A stretch of DNA of 64,000 bases, taken from DAIOEK01 sp964648485. Lineage in GTDB: Bacteria; Chloroflexota; Anaerolineae; Anaerolineales; Anaerolineaceae. Positions 43,463 through 52,086 of this stretch are shown here, in pieces. The stretch is taken from NCBI GenBank assembly GCA_964648485.1, contig CAZYOF010000016.1, positions 5,936-69,935 of the forward strand, in the 5' to 3' direction. The position numbers were made by a program, and so were the translations under genes. Below the pieces are notes generated by a model. It had not been told where the DNA came from. It worked only from the letters and a program-made list of their open reading frames with translations, and did not search any database. Position 1 is the stretch's first letter; every line of letters starts with the position of its first letter.

Positions 43463-44365
43463 CTACAAGTTAATGCTATGCAAATACTCCCTATTCCGCA
43501 AAGCTACCTCAAATGGGGTGCCTATACCAGGGAGGATATCCTGTTCGACCACGATCCAACCATCGTATCCAATTTCCAGGAGACAATTTTTTACTGCCCG
43601 AAAATCAACATTCCCTTGCCCTAACTCGCAAAAGATCCCATTTCTAACGGATTGATGATAGTCCCATCCCTGACTGCGGGATAGTTCTGCCACAGAGGGT
43701 GAGCAGTCTTTAAAGTGAACCAATTTCACCCGATCAGAAAAATTTTTAAATATCCTTACTGGATCTCCACCGGCAAATTGAAAATGTCCTGTATCGAGAC
43801 AAAGGTTCACCCATTCGGGGTCTGCATAATCCAGAAACATTCCAATTTCACCTGGTGTTTCAACAGAACAAGCACAATGATGATGGAAAACAGAATGCAA
43901 ACCGGTTTCTTCAAAAACTCTTTTTGATATATACTCCACGCCCGCGATGAAAGTTTTCCACTGTATAGGAAGAAGGCCCATTTCAGGTTTAATTCTTCCT
44001 GCATTCCGAGTCCGGACAGGATTAGTCCCGTACTCATTCGCCAAAACAACTACTGCTTGATTTCCTGATACAGCAGAAAGTAGCGACGCTGTTTGTAAAG
44101 TAGTGGAAAGCCCAGTATCCCATGCTTTGTGATCAGCGAATTTGATTATTACACATGCAGAAATCAGTTCAAGTTTGCGAGCTTGAAGTTCATCTTGTAA
44201 TTTTAATGGTTCGATAGGCAAAAAACCCCAATCACCCAGGTCAGTTCCCTCGTATCCTGATGCTTTCATCTCATCCAGGACACCTTGATATCCAAAATTT
44301 TGCAATCCTGAATTATCTTCGATTGCATCCCAAGAATAGGGGGAGTTACCAATACGAATATTCAT
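43463..44365 (-). CDS. Inosose dehydratase-like sugar phosphate isomerase/epimerase
   Basis: A 300-residue TIM-barrel protein of the xylose-isomerase-like (AP endonuclease 2) family. The N-terminal GNSPYSWDAIED, TDLGDWGFLP, the HHHCACSVETPGEIGMFLD stretch and CLDTGHFQFAGGDP match IolE, which dehydrates 2-keto-myo-inositol; the glutamates of the metal site are present. It is six bases downstream of an inositol dehydrogenase gene, which supports the role. Another sugar epimerase remains possible. Confidence 0.8.
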   Translation of the reverse strand: MNIRIGNSPYSWDAIEDNSGLQNFGYQGVLDEMKASGYEGTDLGDWGFLPIEPLKLQDELQARKLELISACVIIKFADHKAWDTGLSTTLQTASLLSAVSGNQAVVVLANEYGTNPVRTRNAGRIKPEMGLLPIQWKTFIAGVEYISKRVFEETGLHSVFHHHCACSVETPGEIGMFLDYADPEWVNLCLDTGHFQFAGGDPVRIFKNFSDRVKLVHFKDCSPSVAELSRSQGWDYHQSVRNGIFCELGQGNVDFRAVKNCLLEIGYDGWIVVEQDILPGIGTPFEVALRNREYLHSINL

Positions 44366-44371
44366 TCTGCC

Positions 44372-45385
44372 TTACCCGATTTCATGCATGAATACCGGAC
44401 GTTGTTCGTCGAGAGATCGGGTAGCTGCAATACCAAGAGCTGTGGCAGTCCTGGCATCCTTGCCGGTAACAGAAGGTTCACGATTATTCAATAAAGCATC
44501 CACAAAATCACGAATCTCTGCCGCATATGCATCTCCAAATCGTTCCATGAAGTAGGGAATTGTATCATGTGTAATTCCATCACGGGTCATGACCAAGGTA
44601 GAGGTCTGTTGCAATCTGCCTATAACCAAACCACCATCTGAACCGAGTACTTCTGTACGGATGTCGTACCCATACACCGCGTTTCGGCTGACATCAATCT
44701 CACCAAGCCCTTCATTAGTAAATTTCAAAGAAATAATGGCATTATCAATATCACCAACAGTTTTTAACTCGGGGTAAACCAGAGTTCCACCTTCACTGTA
44801 CACCCGCAAGACTTCGCTTCCCATCAACCAGCGGGCAAGGTCAAAATCATGGACTCCCATATCCAGAATTAACCCGCCGGAATTTTCACGCTTTGCAAAT
44901 TCCAGACTTGTGCGCTTTGGATCCCGGCTGATAGATTTAAACATGACGGGTTTTCCAATAACGCCTTCATCGATCTTTTGTTTTGCCATTTTATAAGCTG
45001 CATCAAATCGACGCATGAAACCGACCTGCATTTTCACACCGGCATTTTTTACAGCCAGGATCGCTCGATCGCATGCTTCGAGAGAATCGCCCAGTGGTTT
45101 TTCTGTGAATATTTGTTTACCGGCTGCCGCTGCATCGCAAATCACTGTCGCATGGGTTGCAGTTGGCGTTGTGATTACCACTGCATCAATATCTTTTCTG
45201 TCGAGTAACTTCTTATAATCGGTATAGAAGTCTTTTACCATAAACTTTGCTGCTACTTCTTGGGCCGTAGTTTCATCTGACTCAGCCAGTGCAACTAAAT
45301 CTACTTCAGAGACATTAAATGCCAATGTGTGCGCAAAAGCTTTCCCCATTCTTCCAGCGCCAATCAAACCCATGCGTATAGACAT
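44372..45385 (-). CDS. iolG: Inositol 2-dehydrogenase-like oxidoreductase
   Basis: A 337-residue Gfo/Idh/MocA-family dehydrogenase. The Rossmann motif is IGAGRMGKAFAHTL, followed by VITTPTATHATVICDAAAAG and the catalytic EKP in IFTEKPLGD. The C-terminal domain has VGFMRRFDAAY and GGLILDMGVHDFDLARWLMG with the catalytic DxxxH. Together with the iolE- and iolB-like neighbours, myo- or scyllo-inositol is the likely substrate. I start at the ATG at 45385 with AGGAG eight bases upstream; ATG 45391 is possible. The frame stays open past 45411 into iolB, but those starts have no ribosome site. Confidence 0.87.
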   Translation of the reverse strand: MSIRMGLIGAGRMGKAFAHTLAFNVSEVDLVALAESDETTAQEVAAKFMVKDFYTDYKKLLDRKDIDAVVITTPTATHATVICDAAAAGKQIFTEKPLGDSLEACDRAILAVKNAGVKMQVGFMRRFDAAYKMAKQKIDEGVIGKPVMFKSISRDPKRTSLEFAKRENSGGLILDMGVHDFDLARWLMGSEVLRVYSEGGTLVYPELKTVGDIDNAIISLKFTNEGLGEIDVSRNAVYGYDIRTEVLGSDGGLVIGRLQQTSTLVMTRDGITHDTIPYFMERFGDAYAAEIRDFVDALLNNREPSVTGKDARTATALGIAATRSLDEQRPVFMHEIG

Positions 45386-45410
45386 ACTCATTTCTCCTGA
45401 TTTTTGATTT

Positions 45411-46286
45411 TTATTTTTCCATTTCCATACTGACAATGGGAACCCGTGAGTCTTTGTACTTCCAGCTATCTTTTATCCAGGCATATTGTGGGTCATCTGA
45501 AGATGCCAGTGATTGCGCGCTGCCGGCAAGCATATTTAAATAATATGTGGTATATCCTTGCCCGGAAACCACAGGGTGGTAACCTTCTGGGGATAATACC
45601 AGATGATCATTCTCAACATAGATTAATTCATCCAATTTACGGTCGTTCGTATAAATCCTCTGGTAGGCAAACCCATCATCAGGAGACACCTTGTAAAAAT
45701 ATATTTCTTCAAGGTCTGCTTCAATGATATTTCCATCTGAATCAACCCGATGCCTGTCATGTTTATGGGGTGGATAGGATGACCAATTCCCGGATGGAGT
45801 AAATACCTCAACAACCACCAATCTTTCACATGGAAAACCCGGAGGAATCATCTTATTTATTTGACGAGTTGCATTTTCGCCACCTCGTAGTTCTACCTTG
45901 ACTTCATCAGGAGTGATCAATCGAATGGGGTAATCCATTGTGGATGCTGCCCAGCCATAACCGATATTCAAGTTATGAGATATTGACTTAACCTCAACGC
46001 TGGTGCGACGGGGAAGATACAATGCGTACGGCATTCCATGAAACACATCTGGTCTGCGTCCGACATTTTCCCAAGATCCCCGGCTGGTTTCAATCTTGCC
46101 TACGCCTCCTAAAACCACCAATGCAAATTCAAACTCTCCTGTTTCAAATGAGAAAGTTTCCATTTGTTTAATATTTCTAACTGCAAAATGAAGGTGTTCC
46201 CAACCTGCCGATGTTGGATCTATATGGATGTATTCTTCTTTTGCATAATCAGGCTTAACCAATAATTTGGATTGATTCGGTGACAT
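45411..46286 (-). CDS. iolB: 5-deoxy-glucuronate isomerase
   Basis: A 291-residue double-cupin isomerase of inositol catabolism, converting 5-deoxy-D-glucuronate to 2-deoxy-5-keto-gluconate. The cupin metal site is visible as SSYPPHKHDRH with EIYFYKV, and the family-typical LSPEGYHPVVSGQGYTTYYL with NMLAG near the C-terminus. Start at the ATG at 46286 with AGGAGG four bases upstream. The intervening 249 bases up to the kinase gene hold an inverted repeat TAATGTG/CACATTA (46470-46506) and no gene. Confidence 0.92.
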   Translation of the reverse strand: MSPNQSKLLVKPDYAKEEYIHIDPTSAGWEHLHFAVRNIKQMETFSFETGEFEFALVVLGGVGKIETSRGSWENVGRRPDVFHGMPYALYLPRRTSVEVKSISHNLNIGYGWAASTMDYPIRLITPDEVKVELRGGENATRQINKMIPPGFPCERLVVVEVFTPSGNWSSYPPHKHDRHRVDSDGNIIEADLEEIYFYKVSPDDGFAYQRIYTNDRKLDELIYVENDHLVLSPEGYHPVVSGQGYTTYYLNMLAGSAQSLASSDDPQYAWIKDSWKYKDSRVPIVSMEMEK

Positions 46287-46535
46287 ATGTCCTCCTATAA
46301 ATATTTTTACAAGCATCTATGATTTTATGGATCCATAGACTAGTCTGCATATAACGATTATAAGGTGAGAAGCAATCTCCCCGTTCGTCAATCCAAAAAT
46401 TGCTAGAACATTCGCACAATAAGATCAGCATGTAAGTGATAAGGAACATTCTCGATTTTCCACAAAGGGTAATGTGGTGATCAAACTGTGATGGAAAGTC
46501 ACATTAGGGATAATTTCTACCTATCTCTGTTCTGA

Positions 46536-47729
46536 TCAGGCAATAATATTTTCCGCATCTTTCGATAGCCATAATGTCGCTGATGTGGTGTCAACCAGGA
46601 TGTCACAAATTTCCATTTGTGGTCGGTAAGTATGTTCCGCCATCAGGAATTGTTCTTTAAAGAAGCGATTTCGGAAGTAATTAGGATCGTATTTCTTTCG
46701 GTAATCGATATCTCGCCGCCATTTCCGTTTCATTCTCACCGGGTCATCTGTTAGATATACAACTTTAATTCCGATTAAAGGTGCAATTTCTGGTAATAGA
46801 AATGGGAAGTTGCCTTCGATAAAAATAATATCAGCCGGCTCTATACGGATTGGTTTTCCATCTGGTTTTAGATTCCCGTGAATGTCATGGCTGGAGGTTG
46901 CGAATACAAAATCATATCGGGGTATTTCGATTGATTTTCCATTGGTGATATCAAACAGACCTTGTTTCAGACGTTCATAATGTATTGCTTGAGGACCTCT
47001 TGTGTTGATACCGTGCGCTTCTCGATAATCGCGATCGGTGAGGAAATTATCCATTTCGATTGTAGATACTTTTTGACCTTTATTCATAAACCTTTGTTGA
47101 AGTCTCTCAACTATCTCTGTTTTACCCGCCGCGGTCGGACCAGCAATCGCCATGAGAATAGGTGTGCCTTTCACCATGATCCACTTTTCTATACAATCCA
47201 TGAAGAATTCATCAATTTCCAGGTTTGCCTTTTTGAAATCTTTATATCCAATGGATTGTTCTTTTTCGAATGACTGTTGTTTTTTCTCAAACTGTCGATA
47301 GGGTTTTCCACCAAAATGTGCTTTGATCGTTTCTGTATAGTATTCAGTCCGTACCTGAAAATAAAACCCTCGTAAGTCAAAAGAAAAAACTCTTTTTACC
47401 CATTCGATGTCATATGCACATGTAGCCAGACCCTTAAAGAGTATTTGCGAAAGGTTCAATATTTTGGAGTCCAAAATCACGCACCCATCTTTCATGGGCT
47501 TGATCTTGATGCTTTCAAAGAAATTGCCATCTGATACCATAGCTTGCAATTCATCAATCGTGAGAAGCTGGATGGATTTCCATCCCCCTTCGCCCGGATT
47601 AAAATTATTCAGTGCGTACCGGAATTCATATAGTTCCATATCTTCAATACCCGGGTGAATATCCTTCATCACTTCGAAAAGTTTTGAAGAGAAAGCATTA
47701 GCATCTAATTGTTTATCTGTTTGTTCCAT
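46536..47729 (-). CDS. P-loop kinase of the uridine kinase/phosphoribulokinase family with extra N-terminal domain
   Basis: A 397-residue protein. Residues about 195-390 are a uridine kinase/phosphoribulokinase-type module: Walker A in IAGPTAAGKTEIVERL, then TIEMDNFLTDRDYREAHG, IHYERLKQGLFDI, IPRYDFVFA, and DIIFIEGNFPFL. The first 190 residues are a separate region I do not recognise, mixed alpha/beta with no obvious motif. In this position an inositol operon would normally carry the IolC sugar kinase, which belongs to a different fold. Its substrate could be a sugar, a nucleoside or something new. Confidence 0.72.
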   Translation of the reverse strand: MEQTDKQLDANAFSSKLFEVMKDIHPGIEDMELYEFRYALNNFNPGEGGWKSIQLLTIDELQAMVSDGNFFESIKIKPMKDGCVILDSKILNLSQILFKGLATCAYDIEWVKRVFSFDLRGFYFQVRTEYYTETIKAHFGGKPYRQFEKKQQSFEKEQSIGYKDFKKANLEIDEFFMDCIEKWIMVKGTPILMAIAGPTAAGKTEIVERLQQRFMNKGQKVSTIEMDNFLTDRDYREAHGINTRGPQAIHYERLKQGLFDITNGKSIEIPRYDFVFATSSHDIHGNLKPDGKPIRIEPADIIFIEGNFPFLLPEIAPLIGIKVVYLTDDPVRMKRKWRRDIDYRKKYDPNYFRNRFFKEQFLMAEHTYRPQMEICDILVDTTSATLWLSKDAENIIA

Positions 47730-47758
47730 CGATACCTATCCTGTGGGTTACAAATTGG

Positions 47759-48964
47759 TCATGCGCCATATTTTGCGAGCCTTCCGGCGTTTGCAAGTGC
47801 CAATGGCATTATCTCTTTGGCAGGGATTACACCCAGACTTCCTCTTGCGCAGGCACGTTCTCCAAATTCAGAAATACAATCTGCCCTAACATGCTTACCA
47901 TACATAAGCGTAGGGACAGGATGCCAACTATGAAATTTTAAAACAGCCGGAGAGGAATGATCTCCACCAATGATGATTACATCTGGCTGTAAAGCAGTTA
48001 AACGCGGGATCAATGTATCTACTTCTTCAATGGCATGTACTTTTCTCCAGAAATCACCATCTTCACCGGCAGTATCTGTTTTTTTAATATGTAAATAAAA
48101 GAAATCATATTGGTCCCAATATTTTTCTAGGGTGGAAAATTCATCTGTTATATCCTCCCCATCTACTGGTAAAACAGTCATTCCAACCATTCTAGAGACG
48201 CCTTTATACATTCCATTTATTGCTATTGCCGCTGCATTGAGGCCATACCTTTCCTGAAAAGATGGAATCTTGGGTAGTTGAGCGAATCCACGCAAGGTAA
48301 TCATATTTGCAGGAGCAAGGTTCTTTAGTTTTTCTGATACCACTAACAGGTATTTGTTCACCAATTGGGCTGTTTTTTCAGAAGCCTTATCTAATGCCTG
48401 TGACGGCAGAGGAGCAGCATTGTTTATTAATGGATCAGTTTCAGAAATATTACAGCCTAAGGCATGACCATGAATAACCAGGGCGAAGCGGTGTTCCTTT
48501 ACCATGCGAACTTCAAAGTCAACATCATCGATCCTGATACCATTAATGAGCGATACCAGTTTTTCGCTTTCGCAACTCGGTAAACGTCCTGCCCGTCGAT
48601 CGGTGATCATTCCATCACTATCTACAGTACAAAAGTTACCTCTAGCGGCAACATCATCGGGGCTGAGATCGAAATCAACACCCAATGCTTCCATCGCCCC
48701 CCTACCGATTTGATACTCCACTGGATCATAACCAAATAACCCGAGATGTCCTGGTCCGCTGCCTGAGGTTACTCCTAACCTCACGGGGATAGTTAACCCC
48801 AATATTGATTCTTCTGCGAGGGAATCCATATTCGGGGTGTTTGCGCTTTCCAATTCCGTTTTACCCCCTTTTTCCTGAGGTAAACCACCCAATCCATCCA
48901 GAATAATCATCGCAATTTTTGAATTATTAGAGGTAGTCAATTCACTTAGCAATTCATTTTCCAT
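47759..48964 (-). CDS. apgM: Archaeal-type 2,3-bisphosphoglycerate-independent phosphoglycerate mutase
   Basis: A 401-residue ApgM-family protein of the alkaline phosphatase superfamily. It has IAMIILDGLGGLP with the first metal aspartate, ANTPNMDSLAEES, the serine region GVTSGSGPGHLGLFGYDP, IGRGAMEALGV, ARGNFCTVD with ITDRRAGR, HIKKTDTAGEDGDF and IIIGGDHSSP. In the D-x-x-x-G-x segment a glutamate stands where the bacterial iPGM has a metal-binding histidine (D-x3-H). Start at the ATG at 48964 (AGGGTGG five bases upstream) rather than the GTG at 48973. The gene is 10 bases downstream of a second, permuted phosphoglycerate mutase, so the two are co-transcribed. Confidence 0.9.
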   Translation of the reverse strand: MENELLSELTTSNNSKIAMIILDGLGGLPQEKGGKTELESANTPNMDSLAEESILGLTIPVRLGVTSGSGPGHLGLFGYDPVEYQIGRGAMEALGVDFDLSPDDVAARGNFCTVDSDGMITDRRAGRLPSCESEKLVSLINGIRIDDVDFEVRMVKEHRFALVIHGHALGCNISETDPLINNAAPLPSQALDKASEKTAQLVNKYLLVVSEKLKNLAPANMITLRGFAQLPKIPSFQERYGLNAAAIAINGMYKGVSRMVGMTVLPVDGEDITDEFSTLEKYWDQYDFFYLHIKKTDTAGEDGDFWRKVHAIEEVDTLIPRLTALQPDVIIIGGDHSSPAVLKFHSWHPVPTLMYGKHVRADCISEFGERACARGSLGVIPAKEIMPLALANAGRLAKYGA

Positions 48965-48974
48965 GTAATCCACC

Positions 48975-50561
48975 CTAAATGGTCACTTTATGGCCAAAGT
49001 CTGAGGTTAATGCATTAAATGCTTTTTCCGTTCTATCATAGTTGCCATCTCTATCCAGGGCAATTCCACGCCCGATCGTGGTCACTATTGTCCCAATGCC
49101 GATATCATGGATGACCCCCTGGGTTTTCATCAATAAATCAGGAGCGCTGCCCGGTTCTGTGCTTCGTCCATCGAGGATAAGATGAAGATAGACTTGTTTA
49201 AATCCTTTATCCCTGGCTAGTCTTAAAAGCGCAAGTGGATAATCGATACTCCCATGTGAGCTTTTTTCTGTTAATAAACCAATCAAGTGAAGATCATTAT
49301 CATGAAGAAGTGCATCATCCATTATCTCGTTGAATATTTCGTTCTGATAAAATGATCCATCTTTCATTGCCTGATCTAATCGCGTATCATCCTGTAAGAC
49401 AACTCTTCCAGCGCCAATGTTCAAGTGACCAGCTTCCGAATTGCCCGCTTTACCATCCTTCAAACCCACAGCGGATCCAGCAGCTTGCAATTTTGATGAT
49501 GCGCAGGTGGTTAACAGGTAATCCCAATATGGAGTATCTGCATTAAAAATGGGATTAGTTTCATCAGATGATCCAAGCCCCCAGCCATCCAGAATAACTA
49601 ACAGCACTTTTTTGTTTTCGAGTGCGTCATTATTCGAGATTAAGGTATTTCCGGTCATTTCAGCAGGTTTTGGGATATCGAGTGCTTTCAAAATTGTCGG
49701 AGCAATATCCTCAAGTTTTCCATCACGTAATTGGAAGTTTTCCCTGTCTTCAGGGTCAATGACAATGAAAGGTACAAGGTTGTTTGTGTGCGAAACATGC
49801 GGAGAACCATCTTCCTGATACAGTGTTTCCAGGTTACCATGATCAGCAGTGATCAAAGTTAAATATCCAGCTTTTCTGGCTGCCTCTACTACTTCTTTAA
49901 GATTCTTATCTACTGCTTCAGCGCAACTTATCTTTGCCTGTTTATTCGCAGTGTGACCAATCACATCCCCATTTGCGAAGTTGGTTACGATAAAATCAAC
50001 TTGATCATTTAAACCACTTATTACTGTTTGCACAACCTGCTCGAGATGCATCGCTGGTACCTTCTCAAAGGGGATTCCCTTAGGCGAAGGGATCCTCACA
50101 TCCTCCTCTGATAGAAAGGCTTTGTTATTGCCACCATTCAGGAAAAAAGTCACATGTGCAAATTTTTCTGACTCTGCAGTGTGTAACTGTCTTAAGCCTG
50201 CTTTACTGATTATTTCTGCCAGGGTCGATTTTATTCTTGTCGGCGCGAATGCAACCGGTAAATCTTTGAATTTTTCATGGTAGAGAGTGAGAATGGAAAA
50301 TGTAAAAGGGCCAGATTCTATTCTTTTAAAGTGAGAAAAATCAGGATCGGTAAAAGCTTCAGTTAATTGAATTTCACGCTCCCCACGACGGCAGCAAAAA
50401 ATTACCGAATCGCCAGTTTTGATTCTACCGATCCTTTGGTTCTCGTGGTCACATAAGACGACAGGTTCCATGTTGTAATCTGTCTGGTTGGCAGCATATA
50501 ATCTGCGAATCCCAGCAGCCAGCGCATTTCCTGCTCTGTCAGATTGGATAATGCCATCCAT
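48975..50561 (-). CDS. Circularly permuted BPG-independent phosphoglycerate mutase
   Basis: A 528-residue protein containing the whole of bacterial iPGM (GpmI) in swapped order. Residues 1-310 correspond to the native second half: substrate arginines R59 and R62 (CCRRGEREIQL), K133 (ESEKFAHVTFF), metal ligands D199/H203 (NFANGDVIGH), D240/H241 (TADHGN), H258, and the native C-terminal PAEMTGNTL. Residues 315-528 correspond to the native start: D325 (VILDGWG), the nucleophile S375 (GNSEAGH), H436, R466, R498 and R504, ending TEKAFNALTSDFGHK. The usual LDGRDT is LDGRST (S467). New ends fall inside the phosphotransferase domain. Start at the ATG at 50561 with GGAGGG just upstream; the frame remains open to 50645 without a better site. 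The enzyme would interconvert 3- and 2-phosphoglycerate. Confidence 0.88.
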   Translation of the reverse strand: MDGIIQSDRAGNALAAGIRRLYAANQTDYNMEPVVLCDHENQRIGRIKTGDSVIFCCRRGEREIQLTEAFTDPDFSHFKRIESGPFTFSILTLYHEKFKDLPVAFAPTRIKSTLAEIISKAGLRQLHTAESEKFAHVTFFLNGGNNKAFLSEEDVRIPSPKGIPFEKVPAMHLEQVVQTVISGLNDQVDFIVTNFANGDVIGHTANKQAKISCAEAVDKNLKEVVEAARKAGYLTLITADHGNLETLYQEDGSPHVSHTNNLVPFIVIDPEDRENFQLRDGKLEDIAPTILKALDIPKPAEMTGNTLISNNDALENKKVLLVILDGWGLGSSDETNPIFNADTPYWDYLLTTCASSKLQAAGSAVGLKDGKAGNSEAGHLNIGAGRVVLQDDTRLDQAMKDGSFYQNEIFNEIMDDALLHDNDLHLIGLLTEKSSHGSIDYPLALLRLARDKGFKQVYLHLILDGRSTEPGSAPDLLMKTQGVIHDIGIGTIVTTIGRGIALDRDGNYDRTEKAFNALTSDFGHKVTI

Positions 50562-50578
50562 ATACCCTCCATATAATA

Positions 50579-50600
50579 AGGGGGGAGTTAACTCCCCCCT
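50579..50600 (-). terminator. Perfect GC-rich palindrome between HAD and permuted mutase genes
   Basis: AGGGGGGAGTT (50579-50589) is followed by its exact reverse complement (50590-50600). On the minus strand it is followed by TTATTATAT and then the mutase ribosome site. It may be an attenuator or partial terminator. Confidence 0.5.
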
Positions 50601-50610
50601 GTTATCAGGT

Positions 50611-51339
50611 TTAGCTTCTAGGCGGAAAATGATCGAGTAAATCACTTAACTTATTTATCATTAAATCAGGTTTCGTAAACTCGGTAAGTTCTACTGGATC
50701 ATCTTCAGGATCAGGCATAATAATAATCATCCCAAAGCCAGCTTTACGGGTACCTTCAACATCCCGCAAGAGATTGTCACCGATATAAGCGCATTTACCA
50801 GGATCAGTTTTTGCCTGGCGGGCTGCTTCCACGTATATCTTTGTTCCCGGTTTACGATGGCCAAAAATCGAAGATAGAATTACGACCGGAAAATATGGTT
50901 TCATTCCATCTTCTTCAAGCCATTGTGGAATTTCGCGCTCAGTGATGGTGTTACTGATGATGCCGAGCTTGTAGCCCCGCCTGGTCAATTCTGCTACGAC
51001 ATCTTTTGCATCAGGTTGAGCATAACGCCGCCCCATTGTTTTTCGATAAAGGAATGTCAATTCGCCAGCAAGTGATCCAATTTTCTCTGTTGGATATTCG
51101 GGGAGGAGCCATCGCGTCCATAACTCGCGTTCTGATGCTTCAAGTAAAGTTTCAAAAGCCCATTTTCGGTATATCTTGTAACGGGTATCCAGCATGGCGC
51201 AAAAAGATTCAGGATCTAGTTCGGCGCCGACAAAATCAGCAATTTTCTTTCTTGCTTCTGCCTGAAATGGCTCATCTTTCACGAGGACACGTAATGTATT
51301 TCCCACATCTATAAAGATAACTTCGATATCCTTATTCAT
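50611..51339 (-). CDS. HAD-superfamily hydrolase
   Basis: A 242-residue HAD phosphatase with an alpha-helical cap. Motif I appears as FIDVGNTLRVL, motif II as LGIISNT, motif III lysine in HRKPGTKIYVEAARQ, and motif IV as YIGDNLLRDVEGTRKAG. In motif I the usual second aspartate (DxD) is replaced: DVGNT, as in several HAD subgroups that use a different acid or are not phosphatases. It heads the minus-strand run containing the two phosphoglycerate mutases. The substrate is unknown. The 284 bases upstream (51340-51623) are A/T-rich and hold nothing I can name. Confidence 0.85.
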   Translation of the reverse strand: MNKDIEVIFIDVGNTLRVLVKDEPFQAEARKKIADFVGAELDPESFCAMLDTRYKIYRKWAFETLLEASERELWTRWLLPEYPTEKIGSLAGELTFLYRKTMGRRYAQPDAKDVVAELTRRGYKLGIISNTITEREIPQWLEEDGMKPYFPVVILSSIFGHRKPGTKIYVEAARQAKTDPGKCAYIGDNLLRDVEGTRKAGFGMIIIMPDPEDDPVELTEFTKPDLMINKLSDLLDHFPPRS

Positions 51340-51623
51340 TCCTTTTCCTTTCGAAAATCAAATTTGGTGTGATGTTTTCTGATGAGCACGGGGAACAGGG
51401 ATAGGATGTCAGCCTTTGAACCTGATACCCATTTATGAACGAATACTTACAAGAATATTTTAAAATGTAATATATCATACATTTGAAGAAAAAACAACAT
51501 AATTATGAAAAATGAAAGAATACTTGCATATTTCTTTTAACAGAATAGAGTTGAAACATTCAGGTGACTTTTATTGAATATTTATGAGGATATACATATA
51601 CTGATATTAATAGGTGAAAGATA

Positions 51624-52082
51624 ATGATCAGGAAGATAATTCGTTTAATTATTGTCTGCACAGTTTTTATCCATCTCCTGGGGATTCAGGTATTTCCTGC
51701 TTATGCAGCTGGTTATGCTCCGACAAGTATCCTGGCTGATGAAGATGATGAGAAGGGGTTCTGGGATAAATTGTTGGAAAAGTTCTCCTTATCTAATTTG
51801 TTAGATAAGGTTTTCTCTTACTTTGAAGAACGTGATGCCAGAATGGATGCGATTTTCATTAATTCCAACTTTACAGAAGCGGAGAGACAACAGATTTCTG
51901 AGTATAGCGGCGGGAAGTCTCCGGCTGAGTTAACCTCAGAATTTTGCAACACTTCCAAGACTTCAGATGCGCAGATGATGATGGAAGACATTCGACGCTC
52001 TTATAGCGGTACCGAGAATGATCCGCAATCTCCCATTCATCTCATCGACCTTTTTGAGCGAATGAGTAATTTTTGTCCGTAA
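51624..52082 (+). CDS. Small secreted protein of unknown function
   Basis: A 152-residue protein with a Sec signal peptide (RKIIRLIIVCTVFIHLLG, likely cleaved after PAYA near residue 29). The mature part is acidic and helical, with LLEKFSLSNLLDKVFSYFEE as an amphipathic stretch and one pair of cysteines (FCNTS and the C-terminal NFCP). It has no motif I recognise. It stands alone between two minus-strand genes. Confidence 0.6.
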   Translation: MIRKIIRLIIVCTVFIHLLGIQVFPAYAAGYAPTSILADEDDEKGFWDKLLEKFSLSNLLDKVFSYFEERDARMDAIFINSNFTEAERQQISEYSGGKSPAELTSEFCNTSKTSDAQMMMEDIRRSYSGTENDPQSPIHLIDLFERMSNFCP

Positions 52083-52086
52083 CCCA

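Noticed and set aside
46470..46506. Terminator for the P-loop kinase gene
   Set aside because: The TAATGTG/CACATTA repeat has a 23-base loop and no U-run; at most a weak operator.
48975..50645. Two partial mutase genes wrongly joined
   Set aside because: A single frame runs through both halves without a stop or frameshift, the linker is short, and the two halves do not overlap in native content, so it reads as one permuted protein. An assembly error cannot be fully excluded without reads.
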